Part shown: positions 34,187-46,600 of the stretch, piece by piece
Layout: every line of letters starts with the position of its first letter
Position numbering within the stretch: position 1 is the stretch's first letter
Assembly (NCBI GenBank): GCA_016081115.2
Contig: CM071930.1
Location: 3,391,419-3,455,418 of the forward strand
Direction: 5' to 3'
DNA length: 64,000 nt
Source: Rehmannia glutinosa
Lineage: Eukaryota > Streptophyta > Magnoliopsida > Lamiales > Orobanchaceae
The notes under the pieces: model-generated
The model's input: the letters and a program-made list of their open reading frames with translations, nothing else
Told to the model about the DNA's origin: nothing
The model's database searches: none
Program-made: the position numbers and the translations under genes

Positions 34187-34552
34187 TCACAACATTTTTT
34201 TTCGAGCACATGCCCTTTTTTCATTTGTTAGGAATAATTTTTTTAAATGTGCCGGTATTTCAACAATCTTTATGTGCAACAGGCCGCCAAACCCAATCTC
34301 ATTAACTGCAGCCGTCTGTGCAAGGTTCAATTTCTTAATAACGACTTTGGCAAACCTCCTCAGCATTGATCTCATAGACAACCTAGGATATTTGGAATCT
34401 TCATCACCCTTGCTACCATCTACCATTTTTTTCTCCTTATCCTTCCCCACCTTTTTCTTACTCGCCTCTGCACGATCATCAATAGTCGACGTCTTCCTCT
34501 TCTTGCTCTCTTTAGCCACTGCCGCCTTCCTTTTCATACTCTTTTTAGCCAT
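34187..34552 (-). CDS. Ulp1-type MULE protein N-terminal fragment
   Basis: From MAKKSMKRKAAVAKESKKRK a basic, Lys-rich, probably nuclear-targeting leader of about 60 residues leads to SMRSMLRRFAKVVIKKLNLAQ and AVNEIGFGGLLHIKIVEIP. The latter recalls the A-V-x-E-x-G-F-G-x-L-L segment near the N-terminus of plant proteins with a C-terminal Ulp1 domain. I chose the Met at 34552 rather than 34573 because the leader of this family starts Met-basic. The frame ends at 34187 without a protease domain, so this is a truncated gene. Identity is moderate. Confidence 0.45.
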   Translation of the reverse strand: MAKKSMKRKAAVAKESKKRKTSTIDDRAEASKKKVGKDKEKKMVDGSKGDEDSKYPRLSMRSMLRRFAKVVIKKLNLAQTAAVNEIGFGGLLHIKIVEIPAHLKKLFLTNEKRACARKKML

Positions 34553-34599
34553 TTCAAACAGAAACACTAACAAAAAAAAAAGTGAACACTAGTCATTTA

Positions 34600-35330
34600 A
34601 CTGAAACATTTATTAACAGACAAAAACAAATTAAGCATACTATATGAAATGAGTAAGCATGACATAGAATATGAATAAGCATAATTGTCAACACCAATAA
34701 GCAGTAGAAAACATCAAACAGGCAAAAACCCAGACTTAGAAAAAAAAAGTGGCAAATATTAATTACCTCCTGTATGAAAGCATTATATAAAACGTGCATA
34801 AGCAAAATATACAACATAAATAAGCAAAGTTATCAAAGAACAATATGCATTTTAAACTTGAATATATATAAGCATGATATAAAACATAGATAAGCAACAT
34901 TTTTGCCTCATTAAAGCAATCACCAAATACTTGAATTTTTTGCACAAACTTCGTTTTCCCAACACACCCAACCCCAGTATTTTGCACATACTTGAATATA
35001 CGTAAGCATAATATAAAACATAGATAAACAATATTTTTGCCTCATTAAAGCAGTCACCAAATACTTGTACAAACAAATGTGAGCATAATTATTGACAATA
35101 ATAACTAATTTTTTGCCACATTAAAACAATCTCCCAATACTTCTGAGAAAGTGGAAAATATTAATTGCCACTCTCTTATGTAAGCATATTACATAACAAT
35201 CATAAGCAATTTTATCAACAACAATATGCAATTTTAAAACATATCCAACAAATGACAATGCCCTACATAAAAAATGCAATAAAAACATTAAAAAAAAGAC
35301 GAACGAATTACAGAGAAAAACAAATTTGCT
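34600..35330. other. MULE-2 right spacer with TAAGCA words
   Basis: The words ATAAGCA, GTAAGCA and CATAAGCA recur more than a dozen times. Two near-identical 70-90 bp segments around AAACATAGATAAGCAACATT (34880) and AAACATAGATAAACAATATT (35017) form a direct repeat. No gene is supportable. Confidence 0.55.
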
Positions 35331-36360
35331 ACCTGCACGAATAGGGATTTTTCAGCAAATTTGGGGGTTTTCCGTGCCGCTACTTCGGAGGAAATTTCAA
35401 TATACCCTGAGTGATGTAGTTGTAGATGGTTAAAATTCCTACTTGAATTTCGACCGATTGGTGAGTTTGATTTTCTGATTTTCAGACAAAGGGTTTTGCA
35501 CTTTGCAGGTATTTCTCCCGGTAGGGATGAAGAAGAATTTATCGCGGTAGGGATGACTTTGGAGACACTTTGCAGTGAGGAGAACCTTGAAGAATGAACA
35601 ATGGAGGTGTATTTTCACGGTTGGGTTTGTTTTTGCAGAGAGATTTCGTGAGTTTGGAAGGAGAAAAATTATTTCTAACTATCGTTTACCATGTTGGAGA
35701 AGATATGGCAGATTTTGGATAAACACACGTATCCAAAACGGTTCCTAAATTATAGCCCACTCCCAAAAATAAACATCCCTCCCAAAAATTGATCTTAAAT
35801 AAAATTACCAAACAACCCTTTTTTAAATTAAGTTATATATTAAAAAATGGTAAAAACTGATTAATCTCAGCCGTTTAAAAAATAAATCAATGTCTCAGAT
35901 TTGGTCTCGTGTACTCACATAAGTTATGTGGACTCACTGGATCCAAATCCTATATATATATATATAATTCAAGTTAAAAACTGCGAGTAAAAGTTACTAT
36001 AATTCCCATACTGAAAATAAGGTTTTATTCCAAACAATTATTTTGGTAAGTTGTTGTAACTTGCATATCAAGTAAACTGTTATTACTGAGAAAATTAAAA
36101 AGTTTAATAAACTTAAAGATAAAAAGTAAAATATTAACAAGATTTACTAAATAACTAAAAGCAAAAAAGAATACGAATATCTCTAAAATTAACATACTAA
36201 AATATAAAAAATTTCTTTCCTTTTATTGAGACGTTGGGCCCTATATATACATCAAACATTGATCAGTTTACAGCAAATTCTAAACCAATTCACCCGAGTT
36301 GTAGCAATCGTTTTTATAAAAGTAAGAAAATCCCTTTTCACGTTTTCTTTTTGTTAGAAA

Positions 36361-38705
36361 TGGCACCAATGTTCAGTTTGATCAAGCATTTGAATAAGAG
36401 TAAGACTACTTGGGCTCTAAAAGTATGCCTGGTCCGTGCGTATAATAAACCAGCTTTCAATGACAATACCCAAATTGCAAGTCTATAATGCATATTTCAT
36501 GATTCAGAGGTTTGACTATATTTCTAATTATTAAGTTGTTTAAAAACAAAGGAGTATGAAAATTGTCTAATTTTTTTTAATATATTTTGCAGGGAAACCG
36601 GATTCATGCTACTATTCGTAAAATGCATATGGAACAACATAAAAAGATGCTAATTGAAGGGCGAATTTATGCTATTCGAGACTTCTTAGTCACTAACCAA
36701 ACAGACAAATACAAAGCATATGAGACAAAATATAAAATCATCTTTCATGGTAAAACTCACATGTTTGAGATGTTTGATAAAAGCTATCCAAGGTTTATGT
36801 ATGAGTTCAAAGATTTCGTGGAGTGTATGACTTTTTAAAATTGACGACACTATGCTTTTTGGTAAATTCTGTTTTTTCAATGATGTTTTAATATATTATT
36901 TTCATATACTTTATTACATCTACGGATTTTAATATGTTATCTTTGTGTCAATGCAATCGACACAAACAACCCAAGTTGGTGGAAAATCAACACGTTTCTT
37001 AGACATCACTTTGGAGGATTTGGAGTAAAATCATACAATTTTAAATTGCATTCTCTGTTTTAAAAATTATTTTACAAATAATATTTCTGAAAATGCAGCA
37101 AAAATCGCATGACATGCACTCTATGGGAAGAATACATTGATATCATACTGTCTTATCTTCAAGAACACAACCATGAACCAATTGTTATTATTCTGCAAAT
37201 GTGCAGAGCAAAGGTGTTTAAAGGTAAATTTAACTGTAATAAAATATGGGTTTTTTTTTGGTTTTATTATGACCACAAATTGATTATATTTTCTGTTTGC
37301 ATATATACATGAAGATGAGGTAAAAGCGTCCAATTCCTTTCATATTACGAAGCTAATTGTCAATGGAGAAGAATATGAAATTATGGAATTTAAGAAAAGG
37401 TATTGAATTAATATATCATTGATTATTTATATAGTGGATGTTTAAATAATTAATGTTTATTTATTCATAATTTGTTAGATTCAGCTTTGTTCATGGCAAC
37501 AATCCCAGCTGTTCGATCAGCCATGTTGCTGCGCCTTCCAATGTTACTATTTCTGATGATTTAGCATCCAGTAAATCTTCCATACGAACAATAGAGCAAT
37601 TGTATACCAACAGTCAGGTTAATACGTTATGCTCAATGTAATGTCTTATTACATACGGGTAATGTTATTAATATATTTTGTTGATTAAACCTTTTTTTTT
37701 TCAGATTGGTAGTTTTTAGGTGTGTGGTACAATTATCTCTTTCATTGGTGATTGGTGGTGTATATCTTGCCCAATTTGCCCAAGCAAACTATCTGAAGCA
37801 GGAGATAAGTTGTACTGCTTTGGTTGTGACAAATTTCCAGAAACTGGGAAATTGAGGTTTATATTTTTTATTTGTAATAATAAATTTTTTTTGATATGTA
37901 ATAATATTTTAATTATTTTCTGATGTTTAATATTAGGTATAAGCTAGAGATACAAGTTGTTGATGAAACTGAAAACGTGCCACTTTTGTTGTGGGATCAA
38001 GATTGTGAAAAGCTTATAGGAAAGCCTTGTGCAGTCCTAAGGAGTGAATATCTTGATGTATGCACAGTCATTTATGTTTATAATCATTTGTTGATAAATT
38101 TGTTAATAACATAAGCTTTTTTAACTTAAATAGATGGCCGACGGACGAGACATCCCAGACGAAATTGCAAGTTTGATTGATGTACAAGCCTTTTTTAAGG
38201 TTCAGGTGAAAGGAGATCAATATAATCATTATGACAAATCTTTAATAGTTTTGAAATTGACAACGAACCCAACCTTGATTAAGGAATTTTCTCGAACTGC
38301 ATTTGAAAGTCAGGTATTTAAGTATATTATTACTTTTTTTATTTTTTTAACTAATAGTTTTAATATATTTACTGAATTTGTTTTTTTCATGAAATCTAGG
38401 AATCTGACTTTTTGTCTAAGCTGCACCATGAAGGAGAATTCAACATAAAGGTTTCTAATCTTTTTATATTTTTTATGAAATATATAATGTTGTATTTTTT
38501 AAAAATAAATAAAAAAAATTATTTTTTGCAGGACGACTCTTCTGAAGATGAAGTTAACACTCCAAATAAGAGTGCAAAACAGAAAGAAGTTGTGAGAGGA
38601 AGTCATGCATTTAAAAGAGCACTTTTGGATGACTTTGCGTCTTCTACAAGCGCAAAGAAGCTGAAAGAGTTTGCGAAGAATGAGGAAGACGATGAGAAGA
38701 AATAG
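36361..38705 (+). pseudogene. RPA1-like (RPA70) single-stranded DNA-binding gene of Helitron
   Basis: Exon-like blocks with GT..AG junctions: 36361-36510 (starts MAPMFSLIKHLNKSKTTW), 36593-36838 (GNRIHATIRK, EGRIYAIRDFLV), about 37100-37226 (TCTLWEEYIDIILSYL), 37314-37400 (ASNSFHITKLIVNGEEYEI), 37478-37615, 37704-37857, 37938-38057, 38134-38313, about 38400-38450, and 38531-38705, which ends in an acidic/Lys tail. A zinc ribbon CPICPSKLSEAGDKLYCFGC sits in the sixth block, as in the C-terminal OB fold of RPA70. Known RPA70 binds single-stranded DNA in replication; RPA1-like genes are frequent in plant Helitrons. At least two in-frame stops (TAA near 36486, TAG near 37717) break it. Confidence 0.8.
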
Positions 38706-41700
38706 TGTCATTGTAGCTTGGTAATATTATTTTTAATAGATAAGTTTTATCTTCATGGTTTAATTAGAATAAATTAATGGCAATTTGTCATTTGATGAGA
38801 GTATTATTAGGGGTTTTAAGAATTTGGTAAGTTTGTTATTTTGGGTTAGTGAGTCAAGGGTATTTGCTATGGATTTTTATTATTGTGGTATTAATAAATT
38901 TATTTTGTTTCATTTTTACTGATTTTTTTGTTTTATTATTTTAAAGAATTATATTTGATAATTAAATTTAATTACCTTTAACTAATACAAAAACATTATA
39001 ATAATTACAAAAATAAAATAATGTAAAAGCAACAATTATTTAAGCAAAAAAAAAAAAAGAATACAAACAAGCAAAAAGTCGCCATAAATTTCAAATTACG
39101 AACACATTTCAACCCCTCGCTTTTACAGATTACACTACACTCATGGTGTAGGTCAAGGTGTTTTGTTGCTTAGAGTGTTGGGTTAATGTTTACTGAAATC
39201 ACAAAATATAATGCATGCGAATTTAAATTAAAGGACATTGAAATATCGCAAACAAGTGAAACTGAATACATTTTCCTATATTTTGTATATCTTCTAACAT
39301 TTATCAATATCAATCTACTTAAGTTTAAATATTTTTTTTATTCTATCATTGTAATCTATCTTAACAACATCTAAAAATACCATCTTATATGATATCAGCT
39401 ACACTTAAGTTGACCATACCAGTATACTTTGGGTTTATCCATTTCAAACTATAGTAATAATAATTTATATTAGTAATTTATTATGATATTTGCTTCTTAC
39501 CAAATTCAGATTCGACTACAGTCTAACATACCATAAAATCATAGAAAAAAAGGAATAAATATTTTACATGATTAATTCAGAGAAACCGTAATGCATAGCA
39601 TAATCCATATAAATATCCGAATAATATTCTTTAAATTTCCCATTATTTAGAATCTTGATTATCAAAACCTACCAATATTAGTTCCAGTATCGAGTATAAA
39701 ATGTGAAACAGTTTTCATAATTCAATCATCATCAAAAATAATCTCAGGACAACACATGCATACACTCCGAACACACATTCAGGAATAAAAACAAAAATAC
39801 GAACCAGCTAGACCGGCGGAAAGGAAAAACAGGTCACAATGAGACAACTGACAAGATCAATCAGATTCAGAAAAGAAACGAACAAGAGAAGCAAATTTTG
39901 AAGATGGTAATTTTTTTACTTGAAATTTAGTTTTCAAACTACAAGTTCAGCAATACAGTGTCGAGTATGCTTACCGTCACCAGAAACTGTCAGACATTCT
40001 CAATAGTTAAATCTATTAATCCCCTGCATCATAAAGAACATGTATAAGTACTTAAAAAAAATATATTAAGAAAAACAAAAGATAACAAACTACTATAAGT
40101 TCTGAGAACTTATCTTTAATATATTTGTGTCTTCATTACTTCAATGAAACCATCCAATTATCTGTAAATACGGTAAAAAAATGTTATTAACATATTATTC
40201 AGATAAGAAAGCTGAAAAGCATGAAAGTTTTGTATATAATATGCGACTATATGATATATTTATCATTACCTTCAAAATTACACGGTCACACATCTTCAAA
40301 TTTGTGATCATTAAATCTCAATACACAGGAAAAAAAATCAGTTAATTTTTTATATCCAGTAATTAGTTTAAAAAAATTGTATATAATCAAAAGCAAACGA
40401 ACCTCTTAAATTTAAGTAGTACATAGTTCAAAAAATGAAAAGTAAGACCATGTTCATATTTCGCCGAGTTATACGAAAAAAAAAATCTATAAATTTTACT
40501 ATTATACTGTAATCGACTTATAAAAATAGTCAGATTTTAAGAATGTGTATTAAAAACCAGAAATGCCTCTTCAACTTTTACAAATAATTTTGTACAAAAA
40601 CAAAAAATGTGAACATCTACAACGAGTACTAACAGATCGGGAAATAAAACACAGAGAATATCTTATTTTTTAAAATACATAGAAAAATAATATACAACTA
40701 AGTACAAATATATAGAAATGTACAAATTTAAGGTAAAAACATAAATTGTCAAAAAGATGAAAACAGAAAAATAAAATATGAAAAAAAATTACCTGCAGTA
40801 TTTTGCCGAGTTCTTCTTTCGGATTTTGATACACCCACACCTTCACATTTTTTGTTTTTTCCACATGCAAACCAAAAAACAATATTGTCAATATTTTACT
40901 AAAACAAACTAAACATTAGTAAAAGATTAAAATATATATATATATATAAAAATATATATTTACCTGCAAATTGCAAATTATCCGAGGACTTTTTTCATGA
41001 TTTTTTAACACACGATATTCCTACTGCTTAGTCAACACAAAAATGTTTTGAGTATCAAAATCAAATCGAGTTTTGGTCATTTTCAAATCCAAATACAATT
41101 TCTAAACTAAACATATATATTTTTCTTCGATCTCAAAATACGGTAAAAAACATAATATCAAAAATAAAGTAATCGAATTTTTTTTGTTCTATAAAATGTA
41201 TGAAAAACAAAATTTTTTTTGGGGATTTTCAGATCCAAAAACATTTTATAAACTAAAATATAAAATTAGTTTTTGATCTGAAAAACCGGAAACTATATCA
41301 TTTTTTCCTTTATTATTCTGAAAAAAAAACATAAAGAAGAAGGTTTTGGATGTGAAAGAGCCTAATAATCGACATTTTTTGTTTTTGCAAAATTAACCCA
41401 ACCGCAAACATACACCTTCATTTTCATATCTAAAACCGATTTCTACACTATAATGAGAAATGGTCCCAAGATCTGAAAGAATATTTTTACAACAGAAAAA
41501 ATAAGGTTTTTTCAGAAAAATTGAAAATAATTTTCGAGGAGGAGGCGGAGAGAACAAATGGAAATGGGAATATTTGTGATATGTCTGAGAGGAGGGTATG
41601 GATAGGATTAGGGTTTGATTTTTCCCAAAAAAAATAAATGGAGCATTTTAGATAAATCTGGACCGTCCATTTGGTCCGATCAAATGCCTTTCGAGCAATA

Positions 41701-42645
41701 AGAATCCAGCTATTATGAACAATTCTCGATGTAATTTGCACCGTCCAAATGGACCGATCTTAACCGTTCATCTTTCAAGAATTCTCTAGAATTCTTTCTG
41801 TGTATTACACGTGTAATGAGAAATGATGTGTTGATTTGTTTTTTTTTTATTAATAATGGTTTGGGCTATTTTTTAATGGACTTAAATAAGTTATAAATGG
41901 GTTCATTGAAAAAAGGGCTAAACCAATAATAATTGTGCTGTATATATTAGTGGGCCTTTTCATTGTTTTTTTTCATTGCTTATTGATTATATTTTATGCT
42001 ATAATTTATTTTATTGTATTTTTTATTTTAATAAATTAAAAAAAGATGGAAAAATTTATTAGATGATTTAATTTTTATATGTAGCCTAAATAATATGAGA
42101 AATAATGTACGTGAGTGAAATTTCAATTAGAGTGAAATTTATTAATTTTGTATATTTTCAATTTAACGAAAATAAAATATGTATATGTAATTTATAATTT
42201 ATATTATTATATATACATAATTTTTTGTTTTAATTTTGCATATTTTATTAATAGTTTTCTTTTTAAAAAGAAAAAAAAACATACAAATTTTTTTGTACTA
42301 ACCAGAAATTTATTAATTTTATAAATTTAATTTTTCAGAAAATTAATTAAATATCTATATATATATATGTATATTGAAACAAATTATAATTTATATTATT
42401 TATACATAATACATAATTATTGTTTCAAAATTTTATTTTAGTATTAGATTGTTTATAAAAGTATATAAAAATAAAAATAATTTACGTCATTTTTTTGTTA
42501 ATAAATTAAAATTCATAAATATTTAAGATTTTGTTTTTATTGAAAATCAATAAATATACATATTTATATAATTTAAAGTATTATTTATGCATAATTTATG
42601 TTTCCGTTTTGTATTTTAGTATTTATTTATTTTTAAATAAAAAAT
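38706..42645. other. Helitron interior without recognised gene
   Basis: Very AT-rich DNA. On the minus strand a short block KNVKVWVYQNPKEELGKILQ (about 40799-40860) is followed by GTAATT and could be an exon. A CT-rich leader-like stretch lies further upstream on that strand near 41470-41610. Two direct copies of ACCGTCCATTTGG/ACCGTCCAAATGG occur at 41662 and 41741. None of this amounts to a supportable gene. Confidence 0.4.
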
Positions 42646-43545
42646 GTGAGCATAGCAGGGATGACATCTACAGATGGATCAAAAAGAGTTGTATCCAACA
42701 ATGGTTCGAGAAAGAGTGCTTATCAATTTTCTAACTCTCCTCTCAGTGACATCACAAACGGTACATTTTATTTTATTGTTATTATAATTAGATTAGATAT
42801 AGTTATAAATATAAATATTTATATGTATTTATTTTAAATTTTTATTTTTAATTATAAAATATTTTTGATAGAAAATTATTATTATTCTGACATTTAAATA
42901 ATGCCATGTGTAAGACAATAATTTAAAAAGTTGTGTATTTTTTAATCAAACCCATATTCAAGTTATAAACACTAAATATTTATAACTTGAATTTTGTGAA
43001 ATACAATAACAGATACTTAAATAAGATAAATAATATATATATATATATATATAAATAGATAGGTAGATTTTCTGTGGAATTATTATTTTTTATTTTTATG
43101 CTTTTTTGATAAACAGCAAATGGGAGCTCTGTGGGAAGAACGTCCACGCATGGTCATAAAACAATTCTTTCAAATAATGGTTCGAGCATAATTGCTTATC
43201 GTTATTCAAACGGCCATCTTGGTCAAAGTGCAAATGGTATATTAAAAATAATTGTTTTATTTGTTGCATTTATTGATTTACACATTTAGATGTAATTTGA
43301 ACTCCAAATTTATATTTTATTATTTTGGACAATTACTTTCCATGAGAAGACCATTGCTTCAAAACAATACACCGACTTTGAATAATTCAAATGAAATTAT
43401 TGACCTTACTACGGACGACTCTGTTCAGACTTTCGGGAACTGCAATTCAAATACAATAGTGGACACTACCATAAAGTTTGATCCAACTATATCTCAGTTA
43501 CATGACACGGGTGCATCTATTAACAACAGTGAGAATTGTTGCTTT
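42646..43545 (+). pseudogene. 5' exons of Helitron RepHel gene, duplicated cassettes
   Basis: Three exon-like blocks precede the recognised Helitron N-terminal region. The first (about 42658-42760, STDGSKRVVSNNGSRKSAYQ, then LSDITNG) and the second (about 43117-43240, STHGHKTILSNNGSSIIAYR, then LGQSANG) are clearly diverged copies of one unit. The third (about 43290-43535) contains EIIDLTTDD and Asn/Thr-rich sequence. Ser/Asn-rich leaders with D-I-x-N repeats precede the zinc-finger region of plant Helitron proteins. AT-rich introns separate the blocks. Confidence 0.5.
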
Positions 43546-43629
43546 CATATATTTTCATAATTTATCTTAAGTAAAACTTTATAATTGTTAAATCAAAAAT
43601 AACTATATTTAAAATTTAAAACAGAGTAC

Positions 43630-46600
43630 TGAGATATTGGTGATGCAAGTTATACTTGCCAATTTTGTGCGGCCATGTTTTGGTATGAAGAGAGGATAAA
43701 TTCCCATGTCAGATCTACATGTCTGAAATATGGATCGTGCTGCAGTCATGGCATTATTCAACTTCCTCCTCTCAAAGAACCACCTACTTTGCTTCGTGAT
43801 TTATCGTATGGAGACAACGATAAAAGCAAACACTTTCAAGAAAATATAAGATCATATAATAGTATGTTTTGCTTTACATCTATGGGAGGAAAGATTGATA
43901 CCGACATCAACAGAGGTCAAGGTGCTCCAGTTTTCCGGATGTACGGACAAAACTACCATTTAATTGGTAGTTTGCTGTCGTCTGATGGTTCTACACTCAA
44001 ATTTGCACAACTTTATATCTATGATATAGAGAATGAGATAAATCATAGAATGAACGCTGTCAGCTATGTTTTTTTTATTATTTGTTAATTAATTATAAAT
44101 TTTGCAATTTTATATACAGATACTAGATATCTATATCTATATATAATTTGCTAACTAATGATTTTCGATGTGATTAATTCTATAGGCAAGGAAGTGATAC
44201 TAATAATCTGTACCAAGATATTATTGTCGGACTACAAAAAATGTTAGATGAAAATAATATATTGGTGAAAACCTTCAGAGTAGCAAGATAAAAGATACGA
44301 GAATGTGCAAATTCAGATGTTAGATTACGTCTTATTGGTAAAAGAGGCAAGGATGCAAGAAGATACAACTTGCCATCGAGCTCTGAGGTCGCCGCTTTGA
44401 TTGTTGGTGATTTTGACCAGGCTTTAGGAGAAAGAGATATATTGATTGAAACAAAAACCGGACAGTTGCAGCGGATAAATGAGAAGATATTTGGTATTGC
44501 AGTATCCTTTGTTGTTGCCTTACAGTGAGGATGGCTTTAGAGAAGACATTCCATTTTCGGACTTGAAGAATAAAACTTATGGAGGAAGAAAAACAGTTAG
44601 TGTTCGAGAATTTTTTGCCTACCGGTTGCACGAAAGAAATAACGAAGCTTCTACTATTCTGTTTTCAAGAAGATTGTTTCAACAGTTTGTCGTGGATGCT
44701 TATACAATGGTTGAATCAGCCCGATTGAAATATGTGCGCTTACATCAGAAGAAGTTGCGTTGTGATATCTATAAGGGTCAAGTAGATGTTGTATTGAATG
44801 GAGACACTGATCCCAGATCACAAGGCAAACGAATTATACTTCCGTCGAGTTTTACATGAGGAGCACAATTTATGATACAAAATTATCAAGATGCGATGGC
44901 TATATGTAGATGGGCCGGTTATCCCGATCTATTTATAACATTCACCTTCAATCCAAAATGGCCCGAGATTGATCGTTTTCTAGAGAAGAAAAATCTCAAT
45001 GCCGAAGACCGTCCAAACATTATTTGCCGAATATTTAAAGTCAAACTGGATGCTCTTATCAAGGATCTTCGCCATAATCAGATGTTCGGGAAAGTTGTAT
45101 CAGGTTGTTGAATCCTCTTCCATAGTTTAGCAATTTTTGTATTATTTTGATATATTATTTAATTTTTATACATTTATTTATTTATTTTCATTTGAAACTT
45201 TTATAGCTATATATACAATTGAATTCCAGAAACGTGGGCTCCCTCATGCTCATATTCTTCTCTTTCTAAGAAGACAAATATCCAACTCCAGATGATATAG
45301 ATAGAATTATATCGACGGAGATACCAGATGAAGCCGATGATCCGTTCTATTTTGCGTCAGTTAGAGATTTTATGATTCATGGTCCATGTGGCGAAACTAA
45401 GAAAAATTCTCTGTGCATGGCTGATGGTCGTCGCACGAAACATTTTCCTAAAAAATTTGTGGATGCCACGTGTATTGATGAAGAAGGTTATCCACGTTAT
45501 CGGCGTAGGGATAATGGAAGGGTTGTCCAGAAAAATGGTGTTCCTCTTGATAACAGATACGTCGTGCCGCATAATCATCGATTGCTACTTAAATACGGTG
45601 CCCACGTTAATGTAGAATGGTGTAATCAATCTAGATCTATCAAGTATTTGTTCAAATATGTCAATAAGGGGCATGATCGGGTGATCGCATCATTCTACCG
45701 TGAGTAGTGGTGATGAAGAATCGTGGAAAGTCAGAGATGAAGTGAGCATGTATTATGACATCGCAGATATGTTTCAATGTGAGTGAGGCAACATGGAGAT
45801 TACTTGGATATGAAATTCAATATAAATATCCTCCCATTGAACGTCTCAGTTTCCATCTCGAGAACGAACAAAGTGTAATATTTCATGATTCTGAAAGAAT
45901 AGATGATGTTCTCAAGAGAAGCAATGTCAGAGAAAACATGTTTTTGGCTTGGATGGAAGCCAATAAAATTTATCCGGAAGCCAGAGAATTGACCTATGCT
46001 GAAGCTCCTACAAAATTCATATGGAAATCACAATTGAAGAAGTGGGAGCCGAGAAAGTTGGGATATACTATAGGTCGTGTATTCTATGTTCCTCCAGGGT
46101 CCGGGGACATGTATTATCTGAGATGCCTTATCAACGTTGTGCGTGGTGCTACATGTCATGCAGATTATAGAAAGGTAAACGGTGTGCAACATAGTTCTTA
46201 TCGTGAGGCATGTTATGCTCTGGGTTTATTAGAAGACAATAAAGAGTATATTGATGGCATCATTGAAGTGAGTCATTGGGCATCTGCAGAGACTCTCAGG
46301 AGTTTGTTTGCATCATTATTGTCTTCAGATTCTTTGAGCAGACCTGAGGAAGTGTGGGATAAATGTTGGGAACTTCTTTCGGACGATATTTTATATAGAC
46401 GGCGCATTCTTTTTCAACACAAGGTATTACATTACATATAATATATTATACTTTATATAAATCTACTTATATTCTTTCTTCAATTTTTTTAATATAATAA
46501 TGAGAAATAAATTATGAATTGTGATTTTAACTTCTTCATTTTTTACTTTTGATAGATCTGGTTCTAAGTGAGAATGAAATTAAGAATCTTGCCCTCTCAG

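Larger units (their letters stand above)
32454..35950. mobile_element. MULE-2, non-autonomous Mutator-like element
   Basis: It lies between (TA)n tracts at 32435-32453 and 35951-35966. Similarity of the reversed ends is seen in GAGTACATAAGACCAGATC (left) and GAGTACACGAGACCAAATC (right), followed on both sides by GTTGAGATTAA/GCTGAGATTAATCAG. No transposase is present. Its contents are a short plus-strand ORF and a minus-strand ORF resembling the N-terminus of Ulp1-type MULE proteins. Spacers are full of TAAGCA words. Confidence 0.7.

Noticed and set aside
34272..34592. 106-residue plus-strand ORF
   Set aside because: It is antisense to the Ulp1-type N-terminal fragment, which has the recognisable motif.
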